A program made the translations under genes and the position numbers. A stretch of DNA of 64,000 nt from the NCBI RefSeq assembly GCF_033439725.1, contig NW_026944389.1, positions 2,232,001 through 2,296,000 on the forward strand, written 5' to 3'. Shown piece by piece: positions 37,846 through 49,545 of this stretch (the stretch's first letter is position 1; the number at the start of each line of letters is the position of its first letter). The notes under the pieces are model-generated. The model was given only the letters and a program-made list of their open reading frames with translations. It had not been told where the DNA came from and ran no database searches. Origin of the DNA: Neurospora tetraspora (lineage: Eukaryota; Ascomycota; Sordariomycetes; Sordariales; Sordariaceae).

Positions 37846-40706
37846 ATGGTCAAGTAAGTCCTCTTCCTTTGACCAAGACCGTCGTCGTCATGGTCGCCTT
37901 CACTGCATACACCTCGTCGTCGCCGTCTTCGACCATGTCGTCGTCGCCGTCGTCGTCGTCGATGGTTGCAAACCTCTTCGACTCTCTCTACCCCGCCCGG
38001 AGATAAGGACATCAAGTCCGCAAACATCAACAACAACAACATGCTGACCTTGGGCCCTCGAATAGCTTCACGATTGACGAGATCCGTGCCTTGATGGACA
38101 AGCCCACTAACGTGCGCAACATGTCCGTCATTGCGCACGTTGATCACGGCAAGTCCACTTTGACCGACTCTCTCCTCGCCAAGGCCGGTATCATTTCCTC
38201 CGGCAAGGCTGGTGAGGCTCGCGCCACGGATACTCGTGCCGACGAGCAGGAGCGTGGTATCACCATCAAGTCTACTGCCATCTCCCTCTACGGCACCCTC
38301 CCCGATGAGGAGGACATCAAGGACATCGTTGGCCAGAAGACTGACGGTACGTTATACCTTTCCCATACCCACTAGTAGGCCAGGAACTAAGACATCACCA
38401 CAGGCAAGGATTTCTTGATCAACTTGATCGACTCCCCCGGTCACGTTGATTTCTCTTCCGAAGTCACTGCTGCCCTCCGTGTCACCGATGGTGCTCTCGT
38501 CGTCGTCGACACCGTCGAGGGTGTCTGTGTCCAGACCGAGACCGTCCTTCGTCAGGCTCTCGGTGAGCGCATCAAGCCCGTTGTTATCATCAACAAGGTC
38601 GATCGCGCTCTTCTCGAGCTCCAGGTCTCCAAGGAGGATCTCTACCAGTCCTTCTCTCGTACCATCGAGTCCGTCAACGTCATCATCTCCACCTACTTCG
38701 ACAAGACCCTCGGTGACGTCCAGGTCTACCCCGACCGCGGTACCGTTGCTTTCGGTTCCGGTCTCCACGGCTGGGCCTTCACCATCCGCCAGTTCGCCAC
38801 CCGCTACGCCAAGAAGTTCGGTGTCGACCGCAACAAGATGATGGAGCGTCTCTGGGGCGACAACTACTTCAACCCCAAGACCAAGAAGTGGACCAAGAAC
38901 GGCACCTACGAGGGTAAGGAGCTCGAGCGTGCTTTCAACCAGTTCATTCTCGACCCCATCTTCAAGATCTTCTCCGCTGTCATGAACTTCAAGAAGGACG
39001 AGGTTGCCGCTCTCCTCGAGAAGCTCAACCTTAAGCTCGCTACCGACGACAAGGAGAAGGAGGGCAAGCAGCTCCTCAAGGCCGTCATGAAGGCCTTCCT
39101 TCCCGCTGCTGACTGCTTGTTGGAGATGATGATCCTCCACCTTCCTTCCCCCGTCACCGCCCAGGCCTACCGTGCCGAGACTCTCTACGAGGGTCCCCAG
39201 GACGACGAGGCCGCCATGGCCATCAAGACCTGCGACCCCAAGGGCCCTCTCATGCTCTACGTCTCCAAGATGGTTCCCACTTCCGATAAGGGCCGTTTCT
39301 ACGCCTTCGGTCGTGTCTTCGCCGGTACCGTCCGCTCCGGTCTCAAGGTCCGTATCCAGGGCCCCAACTACACCCCCGGCAAGAAGGAGGATCTCTTCAT
39401 CAAGGCCATTCAGCGTACCGTCCTCATGATGGGTGGCAAGGTCGAGCCCATCGATGACATGCCCGCTGGTAACATTGTCGGTCTCGTCGGTATCGACCAG
39501 TTCCTTCTCAAGTCTGGTACCCTTACCACCTCCGAGACTGCCCACAACATGAAGGTCATGAAGTTCTCCGTCTCCCCTGTCGTCCAGCGTTCCGTCCAGG
39601 TCAAGAACGCCCAGGATCTTCCCAAGCTTGTCGAGGGTCTCAAGCGTCTCTCCAAGTCCGACCCTTGCGTCCTTACCTTCTCCAACGAGTCTGGTGAGCA
39701 CGTCGTTGCTGGTGCTGGTGAGCTCCATCTCGAGATTTGCTTGAACGATCTCGAGAACGACCACGCCGGTGTCCCTCTTACCATCTCCGACCCCGTTGTC
39801 CAGTACCGTGAGACCGTCGCTGGCAAGTCCTCCATGACTGCCCTCTCCAAGTCCCCCAACAAGCACAACCGTCTCTACATGGTTGCCGAGCCCCTTGAGG
39901 AGGACCTCTGCCTTGCCATCGAGGCCGGCAAGATCACCCCCCGTGACGATTTCAAGGCCCGTGCCCGTATCCTCGCTGATGACTTCGGCTGGGACGTCAC
40001 TGATGCCCGTAAGATCTGGGCTTTCGGCCCCGACACCAACGGTGCCAACTTGCTCGTTGACCAGACCAAGGCCGTCCAGTACCTCAACGAAATCAAGGAT
40101 TCCGTTGTCTCCGGTTTCCAGTGGGCCACCCGTGAGGGTCCCATCGGTGAGGAGCCCATGCGCTCCATCCGCTTCAACATCCTCGATGTTACCCTCCACG
40201 CTGATGCCATTCACCGTGGTGGTGGTCAGATCATCCCTACTGCTCGTCGCGTTCTTTACGCTGCTACCCTTCTTGCCGAGCCCTCGCTCCTCGAGCCCGT
40301 CTTCTTGGTCGAGATTCAGGTTCCCGAGCAGGCCATGGGTGGTGTCTACGGTGTCCTTACCCGCCGTCGTGGTCACGTCTTCGGCGAGGAGCAGCGCCCC
40401 GGCACTCCCCTCTTCACCATCAAGGCCTACCTCCCCGTCATGGAGTCTTTCGGCTTCAACGGCGATCTCCGTGCCGCCACCTCCGGCCAGGCTTTCCCCC
40501 AGTCCGTCTTCGATCACTGGGAGCGTCTCCCCGGCGGTTCTCCTCTCGACTCCACCTCCAAGGTCGGCCAGATCGTCCAGGAGATGCGCAAGCGCAAGGG
40601 TCTCAAGGTCGAGGTTCCCGGCTACGAGAACGTAAGTTTTACTCTGCTCCATGATTATGGGTAACACGTTGCTAACAAGGTTGTACAGTACTACGACAAG
40701 CTCTAA
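37846..40706 (+). CDS. Translation elongation factor 2 (eEF2)
   Basis: Cytosolic GTPase that drives ribosomal translocation; 844 residues, the usual size in filamentous fungi. Four exons: 37846-37853 (8 nt, ATG GTC AA), 38066-38346, 38404-40631 and 40689-40706 (encoding only YYDKL and the stop). All phases close. The G1 loop AHVDHGKST is at residues 26-34. The switch region [14 protein letters not shown]3 motif DSPGHVDF and G4 motif NKVDR are intact. The domain IV loop [12 protein letters not shown] places the diphthamide-modified histidine at residue 700. Intron 1 (212 nt) is the longest intron resolved here and is rich in TCG/GTC triplets. Codon use is strongly C-ending, as expected of a very highly expressed gene; this also keeps a long antisense frame open, which is not a gene. 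Confidence 0.98.
37880..37968. repeat. TCG/GTC trinucleotide-rich tract inside eEF2 intron 1
   Basis: Several runs of (TCG)n and (GTC)n occur within intron 1, for example 37911-37930 and 37938-37966. They are in spliced noncoding sequence, so the Ser-rich frame crossing the tract is not expected to be translated. Confidence 0.75.
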
Positions 40707-41540
40707 ATCACGTCTACCCAAGGCGTACGACACCGTTCTCAGTGCTCTTGCCCAGATTAAGGCTGGAGCAGTTCGACATTTACTGAGATTTGACCTTTGA
40801 GGCGTCGGGAAGGAGGGATGAGATACCGAGGAATTTTTTGGTAGATTCCTTCCTTTAGCATATTTGGCTTGTCATGTAGTCACGAAAAAATGAATTTCCT
40901 TGCGATGACCAAAATATTGGACCAAAAACTGCTCATCATGCTGTGCTGTGTTCGTAATGTTCAAAAGAGGTCTTTGTCGAGTTGCATATCTTCCATCTCG
41001 GCGAGAATCTGGTTACGGTGTCATCCATTGCGATTTTGATTATGCGGAATTCAAAAGACAACAATCTGTAGCTAGTACACAGTAGGTGACACGGCTGAAT
41101 TGGTGTATAATCGGATACACGGCGTCATGTGAAGTCGAATATGGAGAAAAGCCCGAGCCCTTCCCGGCTCCCGCTATGTTCCATCTCAAATGACTCTGTC
41201 GTGACTTCCATGTGAAACGGTTCAGTTTGTCGCTGCAGCCACGCATCGTCAGTGCGGGGCTTGCGCGCTAATTTGCTTTGAAGGCCCCAAGGTCGAGCGC
41301 GACGCGCTGAGTTGAGTTGCGCTACGCTGCGACTCATTGTTTTAGCCCTGCCCGCCTATCAACTGAACCAGGGTTCCTTCGACCCAAAAAAAAGTTACGA
41401 CGCAGCAAACCGAAGACGACGATCTCAGCATTCCTCGACCTGAAGGACTACACAGCCATCTTTTGGCGTCTTCTTTATTCAATACCCATTGCCATATCTC
41501 TATGCCTGCATTTGGTATTTGACATACCTACCAGAGCAAA
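40707..41540. other. Intergenic region between eEF2 and the RBM26/27-like gene
   Basis: About 830 bp between tandem plus-strand genes. The first few hundred bases should be the eEF2 3' untranslated region and the remainder the promoter of the next gene. Nothing else is recognisable. Confidence 0.6.
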
Positions 41541-44173
41541 ATGCTCTTCCCCGAAGAAGACGAGGTGCACCTGAAGAGGTGGATCGTGAAGCGGCTCGAA
41601 AATACGTCAGTGACCCTGGCCCCCAGTCCTCCTTCACATGCCTAGAGGCAGTCCTTTACAGACTTCCGTGGACCACAGCTAATCTTTCCCACGATAATGT
41701 AGATCAGATGCCGACGCCGATGTTCTGGCCGACTACGTCCTTGCCCTCTTGCGCACTAACGGCGAGGTTGAAGAGGTCCGCAGACTTTGCGAAACTGAAA
41801 TCCCAGATTTCCTCAAAGAAGGTAAGAGAAGGGTCACCCACCCTCTGGCTGGGCAGCGAAGACGCAGAACTAACACGAGTGCCTGCAATCAAAAAGATTC
41901 CTCGGTATTCGTTCGCGATGTTTTCCAGGCCATCGCATACAAATCGTACCTACCCGACGCCCCTCCATTGCCAAAGCACGCTCCTACTGCGCCTGCCTTT
42001 GCCGCCCCTCCCGTCGCTTTTCCCGCTATCCAACCGCCCGGATTATCCTACGACGACGCGCCAGGAAGCCACCTCCCTCAGTTCCCCTCGTACGCCGGTC
42101 AATCACGAAAACGGTCCTTTGACGGACGAGACGACACGGATGGAAGAGATGGCCAGTATGGGGGCAGGGCATTGAAGCAACCTCGCCGGGGAGCTGGGTT
42201 TGGCTTCGGTGGCCGTGGGGGCAGGCCAGAGGCTGGCAACGGCCACCTCAATCCCGCATACCCGCCATTTCCCGAGAACGGTCAGTTGCCCCCAGGCTTC
42301 CTGACGGGCATGTCCGAGACACTGGCAGCGTTGCAGCAACAAATGGGACTGCCTCCGGCCCCTGGTTATCCGGCCCCAGCTCAAGGTCAGAGGAGGCGAG
42401 CACGGTGCCGCGACTACGAAACAAAGGGATACTGTTCGCGCGGCAATACTTGCCTGTTCGAGCACGGGGACGACTCTATTTACGTTCCTCCTCCCAGTAC
42501 CTCGTTCGGCGCACCATTTGCGCCCCAGCCGAGTGCTATCGAGGAATACGATCCCACCAATCCTGGCATTTTTACTCTGCCACCCAACGTTCCCCCTCAC
42601 CAATCCCTTCATCATGATTGGGGATATTCTTCCAGAAGCAGAGGAGGAAGACAACAGGGGCCTAAACGTCGCCCGAAAGCGCCCTTTTCCGCCGACGGCC
42701 CCGTGTTTGACCGCGCCAAGTCAACCATCGTGGTGGAAAACATTCCAGAGGAGAACTTCGACGAGGAGCAGGTTCGCGGATTCTTCTCCCAGTTTGGAAA
42801 CATCCTGGAGGTCTCGATGCAGCCTTACAAGAGGCTGGCCATTGTCAAATACGATACTTGGGCGTCGGCGAATGCGGCGTACCGGTCACCAAAGGTGGTC
42901 TTCGACAACCGGTTCGTCAAGATCTTCTGGTACAAGGAAGAAGACTCCTCTCTACCGCCATCTGTACCTCTAGGTGGAAGTTCTGAGAAGCATGGTGAGA
43001 CAGGCGAAGACGGTCACTCAGCAGCTGTGCCGGAGATAGACGTGGAGGAGTTTTTGCGCAAGCAAGAAGAAGCACAAAAGGTGCACGAGGAAAAGATGCG
43101 GAAGCTGGAGGAAGTGGAGCGCCAACGTGAGGAGCTTGAGAAGCGTCAGCAGGAGCTGCTTGCCAGGCAGCGCGAGGAGAAAGCCAAGCTGGAGGCCAAG
43201 CTGAAGGCCAAGCTGGGCGGCGGGAGTCAGCAGGGCGATGGCAGTGACGATGGATCCAAACCAAAGTCCACTAGCGAGGCGCTGCGTGCCCAGCTAGCAG
43301 CTCTCGAGGCCGAGGCTAAGCAACTCGGCATCGATCCCGACGACGCTATGGATACCTCTTATTCGACGTCCTCGTGGAACGCTAGAGGCGGATACTACGG
43401 AAGGGGTGCGTTCAGAGGGGCGTATAGAGCTAGAGGCTTTGCTCCGCGAGGATATCGCGGCGCTCCATTCCGCGGTGGCGCTAGGGGTAATCACCACGCT
43501 GCTTATGCAATGTACTCCTTGGACAACCGGCCGAAGAAGGTCACGCTTACCGGTGTGGATTTCACCGTGCCTGAGAAGGACGAGACGCTCAGGCAGTACC
43601 TTTTTGTAAGTTTCCATGACATGGGTCCTTCTTCTTCTCCTATCATTGCGTATGAACCTAACTAAAAAAAACTCAACCCAGGGCATTGGCGAGTTTACCG
43701 ACATCCAAACCACCCCCTCAGCAACCGACATCACCTTCACCGACCGCAAGACGGCCGAGAAGTTCTTCAACGGCATCCTGCTCAACGGTAAGGAAATTGC
43801 CGGAATCGACGGTCAAGTTGAACTGGCATGGAACCCAAGCAGCGGTCCTGGTTCCAGTTCCATGGCTAGTACTCCAGGCAGCAGCAGCACGGGTTTCGGC
43901 GCGACCGTTCAGAAACCCCAGTCAGCGCTGTCTGCAGCGGCCATGTCTTTTGTTCCCGGCGGCGGACCACAAGCGGGTGCCGGTGGTGGTGACAGTGCCA
44001 TGGGCGGTGCAGGAAGCGTCAGTGGTAGCGATAAGGACGTTAACATTGTGCTGGAGAGGAGCGGGAACCACAACGGCAATGGGCTTCATCACAACAACCA
44101 ACATTATGAGAGCCATAAGCAAGGAGATATGGACTATGACGTTGCTGATGAGAATCAGTGGGAGATGTCCTAG
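41541..44173 (+). CDS. RNA-binding protein with PWI-like domain, CCCH zinc finger and RRMs (RBM26/RBM27-like)
   Basis: Predicted nuclear RNA-binding protein of 794 residues. Four exons, 41541-41605, 41703-41821, 41897-43605 and 43682-44173, join in phase. The N-terminal 75 residues (MLFPEEDEVHLKRWIVKRLE, then DADADVLADYVLALLRTN) form the PWI-like fold of RBM26/27. A CCCH finger (CRDYETKGYCSRGNTCLFEH) is at about 231-250. An RRM begins TIVVENIPEENFDEEQVRGF (about 337) and carries the RNP1-like block RLAIVKYDTWASANAAY. A charged coiled coil spans about 442-505. An Arg/Gly/Tyr-rich segment (about 565-600) precedes a second RRM-like fold (about 607-687) and a disordered Gly/Ser/His-rich tail. Human RBM26/27 and fission-yeast Rmn1, which share this layout, associate with nuclear exosome adaptors; an exosome-targeting role here is inferred by that relationship. 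Confidence 0.88.
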
Positions 44174-45048
44174 AGAGAGTCTTTCGAGGAGGGGAAGAGT
44201 CTGGTGAGAAGAATATCGTGGGAAGAAGCGCCACTCTTATTTCCTGAAAAGAGTCTCGTGAGATCGAGGTCTCAATAAGCGAAGACTGAATCATAAGTGC
44301 CTGAATAGTTTTCGGTCTTTAAGGATCGGAACATTCCAAGAATGGGAGGCTCTCGCTGACCATGTAGAATTAGAATGCACAAGTCATCAATGTGGATGAG
44401 CACCAACGGTTCACTAGGGGCTAAATGTCCCGAGCGCCAATGAAGAAAGTGCGCGAGCAGGCATGTGCCTCTCATTGGGACACAGAGAGGGAGAGAGAGA
44501 GAGAGAGAGAGAGCGTATCAATGGAGCAAACCACATGAGGAAGCGTTTGGCGGGAGACATTTCTGCGTCCTGGTTTTGAAACACCACGATCACTCAATCA
44601 TCCTATCGTGTTTTGTTCGCGATAGAGAATATAGGGAAGCAAAGCTGCATATAAATGGTGCAAATGTACTTCTAGAATACCACCATCGTTATGGGACTGT
44701 ACCAATATGACCTGGACTCTGACGAACATCATCTGCTCATGTTGTCTAGGTTGTACATGGTTGGAAAAGGTCTCCTCGACGTACGGAATATGAACATCAT
44801 CAACTCTCAAGAATTTCGAACCAATTAGATGGTCAGACACCCAGAGAAACAAACATTTGATGGTGATATCATAGATACAACATTAATTATCGATCATTGC
44901 AGAAGATCTCCTAGATATATCGTTCATCATTCTACAGAACAAACGTCCCCCTTCTAGACGCTAGTCTAGTCTAGCTTTGGATTCGAAAACCGCAAGACAG
45001 AACCTACCTCCCCCGACGAAGTGCCCCGTCCCGTGCCATCCCATCTCT
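44174..45048. other. Convergent 3' intergenic region (RBM26/27-like gene and SEC5)
   Basis: About 875 bp between two stop codons, expected to hold both 3' untranslated regions. Apart from a GA microsatellite no structure stands out. Confidence 0.6.
44491..44513. repeat. (GA)n microsatellite
   Basis: A perfect GA dinucleotide run of about 23 nt, preceded by an imperfect AGAGAGGG stretch, lies in the convergent 3' region. Confidence 0.9.
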
Positions 45049-48000
45049 CTACCTCTCGCTTCCCGTAGTCCCATAGCTCCGTCCCGTATCTCTAGTATCC
45101 GTCCTCTCCAAAGTCGCATAGCTACGCCCCGTATCCCGCGTATCCGTTCTCTCCAGGCCGCTCATATCTCCAACCTGGGCAGCCAGCATAGCCGCAGACC
45201 CAGCCGAAGACCCAGTAGTAGTAGCAGCAGCAGCACCGCTGCCAGCGGCAGGACCAGTAGTCTTCTTCGGCTTCCTAAAGCACGCAAACTCACTCCTGCT
45301 CGCCTCCCTCAACCGCTTCAACACAGCCCGCATCTCAGGCAACTCAGACTGCAGCCTTGTCCGCGCATCATTGTCCGTCCGGCTGTCCAGCTCCTGGTAC
45401 ACGGCACTCTGCAGCTCCGAGGCGCGGTCGGTGGTGTAGTGGTTCAGCGTCTGGGCGACGAACTCGACGTCGAGCGTGGCCTGCATGAGCATGCCCAGGT
45501 CGTAGCGGGCGCGGGTCTTGAACGCCTCGAGCAGCTCGCGCGACGTCTGCTCGAGCAGGAACGAGAGCACCTGGCTGGTTAGGGAGGCGGCCGTCGTGGA
45601 CACCTGCGTGTGCACGAGCACGAGGTCGAGCAGGGCTTCGTAGATGTACGGTCTCACCTCGCGCGGCTTCGTGCCGGGCGGGGGCGGCCAGTCGGAGGCG
45701 GTCACGCCGGCGCGGATGATGCGCCGCAGGGACTCGATCGAGGGACGAGTGTAGGATTGGAAAAGACGGGCGTCGATTTGGCCGAGGACGTCGCGGATGG
45801 TCTTGGTTTCGTCGGTGAGCTTGACGGAGAAGGCGTTCTCGAATTGGGTGTTGAGGTTCGGGACCACTTCGGAACGGAGAGCTTGGAGGTTGCTGAGGGT
45901 GAGAAGCATGCGGACATTCTGGGGATGGTCGTTAGCAATCTGTGCCGAAGATGGAGTATTATGATGGGGATGGGAACCACTTACACTATCGCCAGCGTCA
46001 AGGGTGGCGCCCCCGATTGTTGATACCCGTAGTCCAGAGGGGTTATTGACGAGAACGAAATCATTGGCATCCGTCGTCCAGTCATCGTCAGGCTTCTTGA
46101 TGGGCAGCTCTGCGTTTTCTACCATGCCATGAAGGGCCTTGTAGAGCGTGGTGACATACTGACTCCGCACCATTTGTAGCAGTTTCGTTGCAGGCGGTAG
46201 GACAATATCCTCGGCCCCAGGCTTGGTCATGGCTTCGGAAACGTAGAGGATCTTCTGCATTCCACTTAGTAATGCCCCCTCAAAAGCGGCAAAGCTGGCA
46301 GGCATCTTTGTCACATCCTTCCGGATAGGTGATCTGTTCCAGTCCTCCACGTATTTGATGTTCTCGGAATCTCTGTTCCATGCGGCACAAAGAGCAGTTA
46401 CGCATCTCTCCCTGGTTGCCCCCATGAGGTTTCTCAGTTGCTCCAGCTCCGAAGGATCACCTTTGCCGACCGGAGCAAGAGAGGCCATATCAGACGCCCC
46501 AGATCCGACGAGAGTAAGCATTTTGGCGAGGTAGTGGGCTCCGCTGATGGAGTTGGACCAAGGTGGCCAAAACGCGAACTTCTCCCAGGCTTCTCCTCGC
46601 TTCGGTGATGGAGGCGGAAGATTATTCGGGTCGAGGTTAATTGGGACTCTTAGAGTGGTGTTTTGGATAGCTGGCCCTGGTGTTGTGGATGGGTTCGGCG
46701 TGTTCGGCGTTGACGGTAGAGGGGAGACAAGCGCAGAGAGGTCTTCAGGTGGAGGGCCGGTAAAGAAGGACAAAACATGCTCCTTGATCATGTCAACCAG
46801 CTCGACCGTGGCCCTCTGCAGTTCCTGAGAGCTCTGCTGGGTGAGTCTATGGTGTCCCTGTGATTCCCCCTTATAGCCAACAGGGAGAGTTCTCTGAGTA
46901 TTGCCGTCTATGAACCCTTCTACTGTTTGCCAGAATTCAACGACTTCACCCAAAATACCGTGAGGCGACATGAGGTTGTTCATGAAAGCCACTATCGTCT
47001 CCCAAACCTCCAGAACCTCGGCCGAGTCAAAAGTCGGTGTTTTGCTTTCGATGGACTGCCTGCCGAGTGCCCTCAAGTTTGACGCTATTGACTGAGGGCT
47101 AGGCTTCTCGACATTTGCTAGACGCCGTCGCAGCACTTCGATTTCGCCCTTGGACCTCTCCGCTGTAGATTGAATCCTACTTTTCAGATACCCAACCCGG
47201 CTCTGTAGCCATGTCCAGATGGGGTTCTCCTCAACACCTAGTTCCAGGAGAAGCGTTATCAGGTCCATATGCTGATCATGCGCCTGTCCTAGCGCTGCGT
47301 CCGACTTGGCCATTGCCTGAGGGGATACAAGTCTTCGCCACACGTCTCTCTTGAATGATTGTATCTGCCCGTCGACATCATGCCACATTCGTGCTGCGAG
47401 GAGGATCTTGTACAGTTGTGCCTCAGTGGGTTCGCCCGACCCGATATTCTGGGCGATCTGTTTCGCTTCATCAGCGAATCGTCTGGCCCTGTTATACTCC
47501 TCAACCAAACTCTCGTGGTCTTTCCGTTTGATGCTCTCGGCCAATGCAGCACTGATCTCGACATAGTCTTTGTAGGTATCAAGAGAGGATCCCACTGTCT
47601 TTAAGTGTTCCTCCTTCTCACGTCCGCCCAATGCAGGCCCCCAGAAATCCTCAGCCTTGGCAGAAACATCGAGCAAGGGAGCCTTTACGCCCATGACACC
47701 GTACTCACTCTCCTTGATCAGCGCATTCTTCTTTCGAGGGTCAACCATCGGGGCCATGGGGCTTGCCAGACCACCAGCGGCACTGGTACTCCGAGTGCTG
47801 GCGTGTCTTGAGTGAGCCCTGGCACGCGGAGCTGCTGGCTCAGCCCCGCGATACTTCATCTCCTTGTAAACATTGTCGATTGTAGCCTTTGCTCGTACAA
47901 AGCGTTCGAAATTTGACTCGACGAGAACCTTGAGGGATGCCGACTTTTGGTCGATCGACTGATTCAACACTTCCAATCCATTGAGTAACGCTTCGGTACT

Positions 48001-48476
48001 GTCAGTCGCATGGACCTGAGAGAGGAAGAGCGCCGGGGAAAATGTCGTCGATGAAAGCAGAAATCGATTTCCTAGATCAAAACCATTGTGTGTCAATGAT
48101 GAGGTCCCCATTCCGGCCATTGGCCGCTGTTCACTTGATTAAACTCACGGAGCTTTGGGTCATCTTGCAACGGAACTCCCATCTGCTTCAACGTCCGTAC
48201 CACACTGTCAGTGGTGCCCAAGGGGTCAGGTTCGTCCCTCTGAACCAGATTACCAACACCACTGGCCGAAGTCTCGGAACCGGGCACCACGCTATTCCTG
48301 TTGCTCACAACCCTCTCAAGCGCCTGGAACCTTGACTTCCTCCTGTTGGCCTTTTGCTTGGCCGTCTCATCGTCGGAAACATCACTGTTGTTGTCCTTCT
48401 CGGCCGGCCATTCGACTGGGTTGAGAGAGGAGACTTGATAGAAGTCGAGAATGGTCCGCTCTGTGTCGGCCGCCAT
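45049..48476 (-). CDS. sec5: Exocyst complex component Sec5
   Basis: Subunit of the octameric exocyst that tethers secretory vesicles to the plasma membrane, in fungi at hyphal tips and septa. It has 1094 residues from three exons: 48476-48149, 48071-45985 and 45918-45049, in phase. The N-terminus starts MAADTERTILDFYQVSSLNP. The joined segment DPKLRNRFLLSSTTFSP runs into ALFLSQVHATDSTEALLNGL, ending in a predicted coiled coil (SLKVLVESNFERFVRAKATI), the hallmark N-terminal exocyst block. The long helical body includes the Sec5 region with EVVEFWQTVEGFIDG and FAFWPPWSNSISGAHYL. The second intron (45984-45919) is 66 nt, a multiple of three without a stop, with GTAAGT, GCTAAC and CAG signals. 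The C-terminal tail has two copies of LERTDTRDTGRSY. It is divergent from IDH2. Confidence 0.92.
45061..45155. repeat. sec5: In-frame 45-bp tandem duplication in the SEC5 3' coding end
   Basis: Two adjacent units each encode LERTDTRDTGRSY plus two linker residues, giving a 15-residue period close to the C-terminus. The two DNA copies differ at several synonymous positions, so the duplication is not brand new. Confidence 0.8.
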
Positions 48477-49545
48477 GGTGTCCTCCTAGCCCCGAGTCCC
48501 GTCGATCCTCGGCCTTGAACAGTCGGGCTCGCTCTCCTCGCTGTTACAGTGTCCGTATTTCGAAATGAGTGCGTCCGTCCTGCGGCCCAGTTATGTCCAT
48601 GTAATTCGTGTATCGTAATTAAACCGTTATGTCGTATGTCGAAACTTTATCCGACAGTTTGGTGTCGCTTGTTTCGCGCGTCCTCGGTCAGTCACCCTGA
48701 CACCAGCGTGGTTGATGGGGGCACTTGGCAGCCCAGGGGTTCAGTGGAGCATTTGCGGGGTGAGTGTTGTCGCGTGTCTAAAAGCGGTGCTCGCGTCGGG
48801 TCTCGAGCTGCACGGGCGGGCAATGCTGTGGTGCTTGTGCTCACCGCGGGCGGTCAGCAGCAATTGGGATAACGGTGTGGCAGATGAACCAGGCACATGC
48901 AAGGCCACGACGTACAGAAAGGAGGCTGCACAGAAGGCTTCCGTCCCGTCCGGTACGTACCCCATCTTTAATTACTCCTTGCAGGGCATGCGGGATGCTC
49001 GGGCGCGACTGACAAAGTGGCATATTACATGACATTTACGTAGGGACGCAGTAGCTCGCTCGACAGTGGAAGTTGTTAGCAGTTTAGAGGTAGCACCGAT
49101 TTAGTAGCACTGATTAGCCTCGGGCGCGGCCCGGCGATTGTCAAGGAGATACGAAAGGAGCACCCAGGAACTCATACGAAAGTCCGGCTAGCTTGCGGTA
49201 CGGGTGGGGTCGAGAAGACGTCAGTGGAGGTTCGCCTTACGGCCAGAAGTGGAAGCAGCGAAGACAGCAGCTAAACGGGCCAAGCCTTGCATCGACTGGC
49301 GCATCCCGGCTGCGCACGGTCCAGATGAATGGGCCCAAAAACTTGTACTGGTGAACGTGGTGGACTGGCACGCTGGTTGGCTGTTGCTTTGATTTGCGGG
49401 AAGACCTCCATCACTTTTTACCTCATCCACGGACTTTTCCCTGATCCTGATAATTCTCTGTACCCGTCCTCACCACCTACACTCCTTTCTTCCGTACACA
49501 TTAGGGTTCTCCGGGAAGAGGTGTCATCCGCAAACCACCTCCAAA
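48477..49545. promoter_or_regulatory. Shared intergenic region between SEC5 and IDH2
   Basis: About 1070 bp separate the divergent start codons. Both promoters and leaders must be here. I see no coding frame with recognisable content. The last 100 bases before IDH2 are pyrimidine-rich. Confidence 0.6.

Noticed and set aside
38352-40733. 793-codon open frame antisense to eEF2
   Set aside because: Its composition (Gly, Leu, Glu, Asp, Val repeats) is the direct mirror of the C-ending codon bias of eEF2, and the sense strand encodes a complete eEF2.
44790-44870. tRNA-like B box (GGTTCGAAATTC on the minus strand)
   Set aside because: No matching A box or acceptor-stem pairing at the right distance.
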